A DNA stretch of 6,241 nt from Bacillota bacterium (GTDB lineage: Bacteria; Bacillota; Bacilli; Alicyclobacillales; Alicyclobacillaceae): NCBI GenBank assembly GCA_021820805.1, contig JAKADF010000216.1:1-6241 (forward strand), written 5' to 3'. This document shows, piece after piece, positions 1 to 5,097 of the stretch. The position numbers and the translations under genes are program-made. The stretch's first letter is position 1. Every line of letters starts with the position of its first letter. Below the pieces are notes generated by a model, which worked only from the letters and a program-made list of their open reading frames with translations, did no database searches and was not told the DNA's origin.

Positions 1-38
1 AATATGATTCCGCCAAAGCCAAAGTGAACACGCTCCAC
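1..38 (-). CDS. Possible 5' end of a minus-strand gene running off the left edge
   Basis: On the minus strand a GTG codon (36-38) directly follows the TAG stop of the frame upstream (39-41). It opens a frame reading VERVHFGFGGII before the window ends. A purine-rich stretch (GGGGAG, then AGGG) lies upstream on the minus strand at a plausible distance, so it could be a start with stop/start coupling to the preceding frame. Only 12 residues are visible, so no family can be named. The opposite strand is also open here, and this may be chance. Confidence 0.2.
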   Translation of the reverse strand, partial: MERVHFGFGGII

Positions 39-212
39 CTAATCCCTAACTCCCCGGGTTGCTTTCAGAGCATCCCTGACATACTGCATCATCCCGTCAG
101 GAGGATAATCCTGAAAAAAGCGTCTCTCAACATAAGGCGCTAAGGGGCCCCAAAAGTAACGCAAGTTACTTTTGGGGCCCCTTTTATACGGATATTCTCG
201 TATTTGGCTCAC
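39..212 (-). CDS. Possible small ORF or C-terminal gene remnant, unrecognised
   Basis: A minus-strand frame ends at TAG (39-41). It is open back to a TGA just beyond the acyl-CoA dehydrogenase stop, and the best in-frame start is a GTG at 210-212, giving 57 residues. The C-terminal part looks protein-like: it contains ERRFFQDYPPDGMMQYVRDA and ends ALKATRGVRD. The first half reads through both arms of the strong hairpin at 142-183 (KRGPKSN...RYFWGPL), which is odd for a real gene, and the GTG has no good ribosome site. It could be the 3' remnant of a gene cut off by the hairpin element, a short gene in the same orientation as the acyl-CoA dehydrogenase, or chance. I do not recognise the family. 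Confidence 0.27.
   Translation of the reverse strand: MSQIREYPYKRGPKSNLRYFWGPLAPYVERRFFQDYPPDGMMQYVRDALKATRGVRD
142..185 (+). terminator. Strong hairpin, probable rho-independent terminator
   Basis: A perfect 19-bp inverted repeat (142-160 with 165-183) encloses a GCAA loop, which is a GNRA tetraloop on the plus strand. The run TTTT (182-185) closes the plus-strand side. Each arm also contains the self-complementary octamer GGGGCCCC (144-151 and 174-181). The T-run favours rightward termination, and a plus-strand frame open from position 3 stops at TAA 141-143, exactly at the hairpin base. On the minus strand the stem is followed by a weaker tail (CTTAGCG), but it lies about 95 bp past the acyl-CoA dehydrogenase stop and could end that transcript too. 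It may therefore act in both directions. A dispersed palindromic repeat is an alternative. Confidence 0.6.
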
Positions 213-276
213 ACCATATTCATACTCTTTTGATGCATAGGTGAAAGTCCTTTTTCTTTCTGAACACTTTTGCCTT

Positions 277-1419
277 TTAGCTATTCAGGATATTTCTCGC
301 AATGTTATTTTTTTGCATTTCTACTGTTCCTGTATAAATGGCCGTGATTTTTGCATCTCTCATCAGACGCTCTACCGGGAAGTCACGGATAAAACCGTAA
401 CCGCCAAAAATCTGGACAGCTTCTACAGCAATTTCCATAGCGATTGTAGGGACAAACGCTTTCGCCATTGAGGATTTAAGCCCGAATGGCTTACCTTGAG
501 ACTGTAACCAAGCGGCCTGGTAGACAAGCAGTTTTGCTGCTTCAATTTTGACCGCCATGTCCGCAAGCTTGAATTGTATGGATTGCAGTTCAGAAATTGG
601 CTTTCCAAACTGAATTCTTGTCTGCGCATAGTTTTTTGCATGTTCGAATGCTGCTTCTGCAATGCCTAAAGCCTGTGCGCTCATGCCAAGACGGCCGCTT
701 TCCAGTGCTCTCATAGCAATGGCAAATCCTTTGCCTTCTTCGCCTAGCAGGTTTTCAGCTGGAATTCTGCAATCTTCAAAGATAAGTTCCGCAACTGTAT
801 GCGCGCGAATGCCCATCTTTTTTTCAGGGATGCCTGTTTTAAACCCAGGCAGGTTCTTGTCCACTAGGAATGCGCTGATGCCTTCACCTCTAGCAGAAGG
901 GTCTGTCAATGCAAACACAACATATACGTCCGCAATGCCCCCGTTTGAGGTAAAGACTTTATTGCCGTTGAGCACATATTCATTGCCATCACGAATGGCG
1001 GTTGTCTTCATGTTCGCGGTGTCAGAACCGGCATAAGGCTCAGTAAGGCTAAATGCACCAAGTGAGTCGCCTTGGGCAAGTGGTACCAAATATTTTTTCT
1101 TTTGTTCTTCTGTTGCGAATTCTGAGATGACCCATGATGCGAGTGCGCTATGAATTGATAAATCGGCTCCGAGAGACGGATCTACCTTAGCAATTTCTTC
1201 AATAGCGATGACATTAGCCAAATGGTCTAGCTCGGCACCGCCGTATTCTTCAGCGTACGGAACACCCGTAATACCGAGCTTTGACATCTTCTCAAATATC
1301 CGTCTGTCAAAGCGCTCAGTATCGTCGCGCTCCTTTGCGCCTGGTGCAATTTCTTTATTTGCAAAATCGCGAATCATTTCGCGGATTTGTTCATATTTAT
1401 GGTCCAGCGTAAAATCCAT
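277..1419 (-). CDS. Acyl-CoA dehydrogenase, FAD-dependent (short-chain-like)
   Basis: This complete 380-residue protein oxidises an acyl-CoA to the 2,3-enoyl-CoA, passing electrons via FAD to electron-transfer flavoprotein in the cytoplasm. The length is typical. The order is an N-terminal helical domain (about 1-115), a middle beta domain with the family motif SLTEPYAGSD (124-133), then a C-terminal helical domain with RIQFGKPI (268-275) and QIFGGYGFIRDFPVERLMRD (336-355). The usual IYEGT motif, whose glutamate is the catalytic base in medium- and short-chain enzymes, reads IYTGT here (Thr363), so that base is absent or lies elsewhere. The ATG start is backed by AAGGGGG ten bases upstream. 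The substrate cannot be read from the sequence; straight short-chain or branched acyl-CoAs are possible. The gene lies behind the GH15 gene on the same strand across a 253-bp gap, so it is probably transcribed separately. Confidence 0.96.
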   Translation of the reverse strand: MDFTLDHKYEQIREMIRDFANKEIAPGAKERDDTERFDRRIFEKMSKLGITGVPYAEEYGGAELDHLANVIAIEEIAKVDPSLGADLSIHSALASWVISEFATEEQKKKYLVPLAQGDSLGAFSLTEPYAGSDTANMKTTAIRDGNEYVLNGNKVFTSNGGIADVYVVFALTDPSARGEGISAFLVDKNLPGFKTGIPEKKMGIRAHTVAELIFEDCRIPAENLLGEEGKGFAIAMRALESGRLGMSAQALGIAEAAFEHAKNYAQTRIQFGKPISELQSIQFKLADMAVKIEAAKLLVYQAAWLQSQGKPFGLKSSMAKAFVPTIAMEIAVEAVQIFGGYGFIRDFPVERLMRDAKITAIYTGTVEMQKNNIARNILNS

Positions 1420-1429
1420 CAGCTGAGTA

Positions 1430-1436
1430 CCCCCTT
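1430..1436 (-). promoter_or_regulatory. Ribosome binding site of the acyl-CoA dehydrogenase gene
   Basis: On the minus strand AAGGGGG lies ten bases before the ATG at 1417-1419. It fixes the start and argues against a longer N-terminus. Confidence 0.75.
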
Positions 1437-1672
1437 ACTCTTCTTTCTTCAAGCAAAATTGCATTCGGATTATCGTGGAATCAATACCCACCCTCATACT
1501 ACATGCCGGAAAATCCCGAGTCCAATTTAAGTTTTTAATCAAACCCATAACTGAAACGGAAGGTTTAAACGGCTCTTTCAACAGCCCATTCATTATGTGG
1601 GGGCAAGTGCATGCGGAAGAACCCTACTTGACTGTAAATCATGATGCAAATTTCTTAACCTTGCGAAATAAG
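1437..1672. other. Non-coding gap between the acyl-CoA dehydrogenase and GH15 genes
   Basis: No convincing gene is present. A weak minus-strand promoter candidate for the acyl-CoA dehydrogenase gene is TTGGAC (1520-1525) and TAGTAT (1496-1501) with 18-bp spacing; the match to the sigma-A consensus is only partial. A short imperfect hairpin (GGCT/AGCC arms near 1569-1585) lacks a T-run and is not a persuasive terminator for the GH15 gene. A 25-codon minus-strand ORF (MIYSQVGFF...) has no suitably spaced ribosome site. The plus-strand frame starting at GTG 1475 runs into the antisense of the GH15 gene and looks non-coding. Confidence 0.5.
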
Positions 1673-2737
1673 CTATTCCATAATCGACTCTTTTGCCAAA
1701 ATGTACATGGCACATGCCCATCCGAGTGGTGTATTTGGGTTTGGAATACTTGTTCCAGAGAGGTAAATTTCAGGAAGGCTTCCCGGTTTGTCTTTTTCCA
1801 TTACTTTTTCTGTTAACTCTAGATAGTACTTGGCTTTTTTATGATTTCCCGTTTTGTGATGACAGAGCGCCAGCCAAGGAAGTCCAAGCGGCCATTCTCC
1901 TTCCGTTCCAAAATACGTTTCTTTCGGCAGGTCTCTACCTTTTTCTCTTTCGAGTGTGCTGTAATAACTGTCACCTTGATAACGGATAACACCGCGATCG
2001 CGAAGGAGCAACCGCTCGATATGATTCAAAAACTCCATAGCAAATATACCAGTGAACAACTTGTATGGATAAATCAAACTTAATTGTGCTAAATCAGCTT
2101 CTTTCGATTCACTTTCTCTTGGGAATAAATGAGTCACCACGCGTGCACCCTTTTCAACCATATCATCCACAAGGCGCTCCGACATGTGCTCGAAATGGAT
2201 ATAATCTTTGATAGCATTGAGCCCAGCAACGACAGCACCGACAGAAGATGCGTGTATTTCTCGATATTCCTCCCACATGCCGTTATCCGGGTCTTGCCAG
2301 AATTCAATCGTATGTAAATAGCCTATGATTTTTTCGAGAATGAGTCGGTCTTTACCATCTCGAATGATTTTTTTGGCGTGTTTTTCACCTTCTGCAACAC
2401 CGAACAAAAACGCACCAATCATATCATGCTGAGCATGACCCCAAGATTGATTGGCAATTTCTTTTCCATCTAGCGAGTAACGGGCGTGAATGTATTCCCA
2501 AATTTCATGTGGTTTTTGCGTTTGTAAGATATCTAGTTTCCACTCGTATTCTCTAAATATATCCAAAAGTCGATGATAGGTCTTTGCATACAAATCGTTG
2601 TCCTTATTCAAGTAGGGATAAGCCATGTACACCGAATCTCGAATCCACACATAGTGATAGAAATCGGATGGACTCGCAACATATAAACCATTATCTAAAC
2701 GCAATTTTTTTAAAATCTCGTATGCTTCTTCAAGCAT
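1673..2737 (-). CDS. Short GH15-family glycoside hydrolase (glucoamylase-like), cytoplasmic
   Basis: The 354-residue protein matches the (alpha/alpha)6-barrel catalytic domain of glycoside hydrolase family 15, which hydrolyses alpha-glucosidic bonds from chain ends. Counting from the upstream ATG, visible motifs are VWIRDSVYMAY (32-42), NQSWGHAQHDMIGAFLFG (98-115), DNGMWEEYREIHASSVGA (153-170), EGEWPLGLPWLAL (281-293) and a C-terminal block from SLPEIYLSG to NPNTPLGWACAMY (322-347). By family analogy the general acid is Glu158 or Glu159 and the base Glu325. Classical bacterial glucoamylases have an extra N-terminal beta-sandwich domain and often a signal peptide; both are missing, so it probably acts on intracellular oligosaccharides. 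An ATG at 2741-2743 is also in frame, but AGAAGGG (2747-2753) sits only 3 bases from it and 9 bases from the ATG at 2735-2737, so the latter is preferred. The true substrate is unknown. Confidence 0.9.
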   Translation of the reverse strand: MLEEAYEILKKLRLDNGLYVASPSDFYHYVWIRDSVYMAYPYLNKDNDLYAKTYHRLLDIFREYEWKLDILQTQKPHEIWEYIHARYSLDGKEIANQSWGHAQHDMIGAFLFGVAEGEKHAKKIIRDGKDRLILEKIIGYLHTIEFWQDPDNGMWEEYREIHASSVGAVVAGLNAIKDYIHFEHMSERLVDDMVEKGARVVTHLFPRESESKEADLAQLSLIYPYKLFTGIFAMEFLNHIERLLLRDRGVIRYQGDSYYSTLEREKGRDLPKETYFGTEGEWPLGLPWLALCHHKTGNHKKAKYYLELTEKVMEKDKPGSLPEIYLSGTSIPNPNTPLGWACAMYILAKESIME

Positions 2738-2746
2738 GGCCATTTA

Positions 2747-2753
2747 CCCTTCT
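2747..2753 (-). promoter_or_regulatory. Ribosome binding site that decides the GH15 start
   Basis: AGAAGGG on the minus strand is nine bases from the ATG at 2735-2737 and only three from the ATG at 2741-2743. This favours the start giving MLEEAYEIL rather than MAMLEEAYEIL. The sequence AAAGAAGGG recurs 47 bp away (2794-2802) with no start codon close behind it. Confidence 0.6.
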
Positions 2754-2778
2754 TTTTGGTCTTAGTTATTCATTTGCG

Positions 2779-2790
2779 TAAACTAGTTTA
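2779..2790. repeat. 12-bp perfect palindrome, operator-like
   Basis: TAAACTAGTTTA is identical to its reverse complement. It lies 10 bp before the candidate leuC -35 box and about 40 bp from the GH15 start, a suitable position for a regulator of either gene. The regulator cannot be named. Confidence 0.45.
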
Positions 2791-2799
2791 TTTCCCTTC

Positions 2800-2821
2800 T
2801 TTGATCCAATAAAAAATCAAA
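2800..2821. repeat. Inverted repeat TTTGAT-N10-ATCAAA over the leuC promoter
   Basis: Half-sites at 2800-2805 and 2816-2821 are exact inverted copies with a 10-bp spacer. They overlap the candidate -35 box and most of the spacer, consistent with a dimeric repressor site. AT-rich DNA makes six-base matches fairly common, so support is moderate. Confidence 0.35.
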
Positions 2822-2829
2822 TGTATAGA
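2801..2829 (+). promoter_or_regulatory. Candidate sigma-A promoter of leuC-leuD
   Basis: TTGATC (2801-2806), a 17-bp spacer and TATAGA (2824-2829) lie about 95 bp before the leuC ATG. The -35 box is embedded in the inverted repeat at 2800-2821, so a protein bound there would block it. The perfect TATAAT at 2848-2853 is a competing -10 box. Confidence 0.4.
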
Positions 2830-2908
2830 AACTGACAAGTACGAAAATATAATCACGGAGCTACTGATAACTTTGGAATAAATTTAGTATCAACCATACT
2901 TTCAAGAT

Positions 2909-2913
2909 AGGAG
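2909..2913 (+). promoter_or_regulatory. Ribosome binding site of leuC
   Basis: AGGAG ends ten bases before the ATG at 2924-2926, and fixes the leuC start. Confidence 0.75.
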
Positions 2914-2923
2914 TTTTCACTTA

Positions 2924-4321
2924 ATGGCGAAAACATTATTTGAAAAAATTTGGGATAAACATATTGTTTATTCTGAACCAGGGCAGCCCGACATTATCTA
3001 CATTGACTTACATCTCATCCACGAGGTTACCTCGCCTCAAGCGTTCGATGGATTACGCATGGCCAAGCGGAAAGTCCGCCGACCAGATTTGACATACGCT
3101 GTGATGGATCACAACGTTCCTACAAAAGACCGAGATAAGGAAATCACCGATAAACTTGCTGCAATTCAAATGGATAGACTTAAGGAAAATTGTAATGAAG
3201 CCGGTATCAATCTGCGTGACCTGTTTCATCCTGAACAAGGAATTGTACATGTATTTGCGCCGGAACTGGGGCTTACATTACCGGGAAAAACCATCGTGTG
3301 CGGCGATAGCCACACTTCAACTCACGGTGCATTTGGCGCATTAGGGTTTGGTATCGGAACCAGTGAGGTAGAACACGTTTTAGCAACACAATGCTTGTCT
3401 CAAGCAAAACCTGGAACAACCAAGGTTGTATTCGAAGGAACTCGACCGAGCGGTATCAGCGCGAAAGATATGATTCTGGGGCTATTAGCGAAATATGGTG
3501 TGCATTACGGTGCAGGTACTGTTCTTGAGTATACCGGAGAGTCAGTCCGTCGTTTAACGATGGAAGAACGGATGACAATCTGCAATTTGTCAATCGAAAT
3601 GGGCTCTAGAGCTGGGCTAATAGCGCCAGATCAAACGACATTTGATTACCTTAAAGGACGAAAATATACACCATCTGGGGCCGCATGGGATACAGCTATG
3701 AAAGAGTGGAAGGAACTTTATACGGATCCCGATGCAAAATATGACCAAGTTGTCACTTTGGATGTAGAAAAGCTTGAGCCGCAGGTTACTTGGGGAACAA
3801 ACCCTGGGATGGGAATAGGTATCTCAGGAATTGTGCCTGATCCAAAAGATTTTAACTCTAAGGTAGAACGTGATTCGATTGAAAGAGCCCTTAAATATAT
3901 GGACTTAAAACCTGGAACTCATATCGCAGATGTTCCACTCGATCGTGTATTTATAGGTTCTTGTACAAACAGCCGAATCGAAGATTTGCGCGTTGCAGCT
4001 GGAATTGTCCGAGGTCGTAAAGTTGCACAAACGGTGCAGGCAATGGTTGTTCCAGGTTCTCAATTGGTTAAGGAGCAAGCTGAGAAAGAAGGATTACACC
4101 AGGTTTTTCTAGATGCTGGATTTGAGTGGAGAGATTCTGGATGCAGTATGTGTATCGCAATGAATGCGGACAGGCTTGAACCCGGAGAACGTTGCGCATC
4201 CACCTCCAACCGGAATTTCGAGGGACGACAAGGAAGAGGCGGCAGGACGCATCTGTGCAGCCCAGCGATGGCCGCTGCAGCAGCGATTGCAGGACACTTT
4301 GTCGATGTTCGCACTTGGTAA
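2924..4321 (+). CDS. leuC: 3-isopropylmalate dehydratase, large subunit
   Basis: LeuC and LeuD form isopropylmalate isomerase, which converts 2-isopropylmalate to 3-isopropylmalate in leucine synthesis. This is a cytoplasmic aconitase-family enzyme with a [4Fe-4S] cluster. The 465 residues match the usual length. The three cluster cysteines are present: Cys347 in FIGSCTNSR, and Cys407 and Cys410 in GCSMC. Other family blocks are [16 protein letters not shown] near the N-terminus, [20 protein letters not shown] (about 123-142), [10 protein letters not shown], and [20 protein letters not shown] near the C-terminus. The C-terminal block has Cys445 in THLCSPAM, where valine is common. No residue required for the cluster is missing. 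It is the first gene of the operon, with leuD 40 bp downstream, and the frame is intact. The ATG has AGGAG at ten bases. Confidence 0.98.
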   Translation: MAKTLFEKIWDKHIVYSEPGQPDIIYIDLHLIHEVTSPQAFDGLRMAKRKVRRPDLTYAVMDHNVPTKDRDKEITDKLAAIQMDRLKENCNEAGINLRDLFHPEQGIVHVFAPELGLTLPGKTIVCGDSHTSTHGAFGALGFGIGTSEVEHVLATQCLSQAKPGTTKVVFEGTRPSGISAKDMILGLLAKYGVHYGAGTVLEYTGESVRRLTMEERMTICNLSIEMGSRAGLIAPDQTTFDYLKGRKYTPSGAAWDTAMKEWKELYTDPDAKYDQVVTLDVEKLEPQVTWGTNPGMGIGISGIVPDPKDFNSKVERDSIERALKYMDLKPGTHIADVPLDRVFIGSCTNSRIEDLRVAAGIVRGRKVAQTVQAMVVPGSQLVKEQAEKEGLHQVFLDAGFEWRDSGCSMCIAMNADRLEPGERCASTSNRNFEGRQGRGGRTHLCSPAMAAAAAIAGHFVDVRTW

Positions 4322-4347
4322 CTTATAAAAACACTATTCCAGCATAC

Positions 4348-4352
4348 GGAGG
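4348..4352 (+). promoter_or_regulatory. Ribosome binding site of leuD
   Basis: GGAGG lies nine bases before the leuD ATG (4362-4364) in the 40-bp gap after leuC. No terminator is seen in the gap, so leuC and leuD should be co-transcribed. Confidence 0.8.
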
Positions 4353-4361
4353 TTTGGCATA

Positions 4362-4973
4362 ATGAAACCTTTTACGAATCATCGGGGGCTGGTCGCGCCT
4401 CTGGATCGTCCAAATGTGGACATGGATCAAATTATTTCGAAAGAATACCTTAAGAATACAGGCCGAGAAGGGTATGCACCCGGCCTTTTTTACAATTGGC
4501 GATTTACCTACAGCAATGATAAAAAGACGGATTTCTTTTTGAACGATCCGAAATACGCCAAAGCTACAATCCTGCTTACACGAGAGAATTTTGGCTGTGG
4601 TTCATCTTGGGAGCATGCCTGTTGGGCACTCCAGGACTATGGCTTCAAAGTAATCTTGTCGCCTTCCTTCGCAGACATCTTCTATATCAATTGCTTCAAT
4701 GTCGGGTTACTTCCTGTCTGTTTAGAACCCGAAGACATTGACCAACTATTTTCGTGGACAGAGAAAGAAAATCTAAATATTGAAGTAGACCTGGAAAAAT
4801 GTACGGTACAAAAAGTGGATGGGAACTGGGGTCGACCATTCAAAATCGAAGAATATCACAGAGAGGCTTTGTTGAAAGGATTTCTTGAGCGCGATCAGAT
4901 AAAGGAAACTTTAAAAGAAGAATCAAATATCGGTGCATTTGAATCGTCATTACCAGCTTATATCATTCCATAA
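4362..4973 (+). CDS. leuD: 3-isopropylmalate dehydratase, small subunit
   Basis: This is the 203-residue partner of LeuC, the swivelling domain that completes the isomerase active site. Length and overall order are normal: an N-terminal NVDxDQII block (18-25), ENFGCGSS (75-82) followed by EHA, then DYGFKVILSPSFADIFYINCF, and LLPV. Several positions usually strongly conserved differ. The GSSREHAPWAL motif reads GSSWEHACWAL (Trp83, Cys87), and DTDQIIP reads DMDQIIS (Met21, Ser26). In aconitase the arginine of this Ser-Ser-Arg motif contacts substrate, so Trp83 could impair or alter catalysis. The reading frame is intact and the ribosome site is good, so it does not look like a plain pseudogene. 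It could be a divergent functional subunit, a specificity variant, a decaying copy or a sequencing error. Confidence 0.95.
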   Translation: MKPFTNHRGLVAPLDRPNVDMDQIISKEYLKNTGREGYAPGLFYNWRFTYSNDKKTDFFLNDPKYAKATILLTRENFGCGSSWEHACWALQDYGFKVILSPSFADIFYINCFNVGLLPVCLEPEDIDQLFSWTEKENLNIEVDLEKCTVQKVDGNWGRPFKIEEYHREALLKGFLERDQIKETLKEESNIGAFESSLPAYIIP

Positions 4974-5093
4974 AAATTTCGCACTTTGTAAATTGAGGCC
5001 TATTTAGCATTTGGAAAACAGCATGGAAGTCAAAATACTGAACATATTACCTACGACTCAACCAAGTCTCAGATTCGAAAGGATATATGGCGA
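4974..5093 (+). other. leuD-ilvD intergenic segment
   Basis: This 120-bp gap is longer than the leuC-leuD gap. No terminator hairpin is evident. A weak promoter candidate is TTGGAA (5011-5016) and AATACT (5034-5039) with 17-bp spacing. Most of the second half is covered by the possible mini-ORF at 5023-5097. ilvD may therefore be read through from leuC or have its own weak promoter. Confidence 0.4.
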
Positions 5094-5097
5094 ATGA
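5023..5097 (+). CDS. Possible 24-residue leader-type mini-ORF overlapping the ilvD start
   Basis: ATG at 5023 opens [10 protein letters not shown] followed by 14 more residues, ending at TGA 5095-5097. The stop overlaps the ilvD ATG as ATGA, the classic arrangement for translational coupling. Its N-terminus is rich in Val, Ile and Leu, the amino acids whose synthesis ilvD serves. Against it, the ribosome site is weak (GGAA), no attenuator hairpin follows, and a 24-codon frame can arise by chance. Confidence 0.25.
   Translation: MEVKILNILPTTQPSLRFERIYGE
5077..5083 (+). promoter_or_regulatory. Ribosome binding site of ilvD
   Basis: GAAAGGA ends ten bases before the ATG at 5094-5096. The earlier ATG at 5087 is out of frame and soon meets a stop, so 5094 is the ilvD start. 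Confidence 0.65.

Larger units (their letters stand above)
2738..2923. promoter_or_regulatory. Divergent control region between the GH15 gene and leuC
   Basis: This AT-rich stretch separates two divergent genes and must hold both promoters. For leuC, TTGATC (2801-2806) and TATAGA (2824-2829) are spaced 17 bp, four of six matches each. A perfect TATAAT (2848-2853) also occurs but lacks a properly spaced -35 box. No clear GH15 promoter is seen on the minus strand. I see no T-box element (no specifier stem or T-box consensus) and no good CodY box, although leucine operons of Bacillales are often controlled by these. Two symmetric sites are listed separately. Confidence 0.55.

Noticed and set aside
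662..1036. Plus-strand open frame of 124 codons within the acyl-CoA dehydrogenase gene
   Set aside because: It is the antisense of a well-supported gene, with a low-complexity Ser/Pro/Ala-rich product and no family motif.
1569..1585. Hairpin GGCT/AGCC as terminator of the GH15 gene
   Set aside because: The stem is only four pairs with an eight-base loop and no T-run follows on either strand.
1475..1816. Plus-strand open frame of 113 codons starting at GTG
   Set aside because: It has no ribosome site and runs into the antisense of the GH15 gene. No recognisable motif is present.
2831..2853. CTGACA with TATAAT as a leuC promoter
   Set aside because: The spacing is about 10 bp, too short for a sigma-A promoter, although the TATAAT itself is perfect.
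2744..2923. T-box leader or leucine riboswitch-like attenuator before leuC
   Set aside because: The leader is short, with no T-box consensus, no specifier stem and no terminator hairpin with a T-run.
4060..4314. Two overlapping minus-strand frames at the 3' end of leuC
   Set aside because: Both are shadows of the conserved LeuC C-terminus (the Ala-rich and Gly/Arg-rich blocks).
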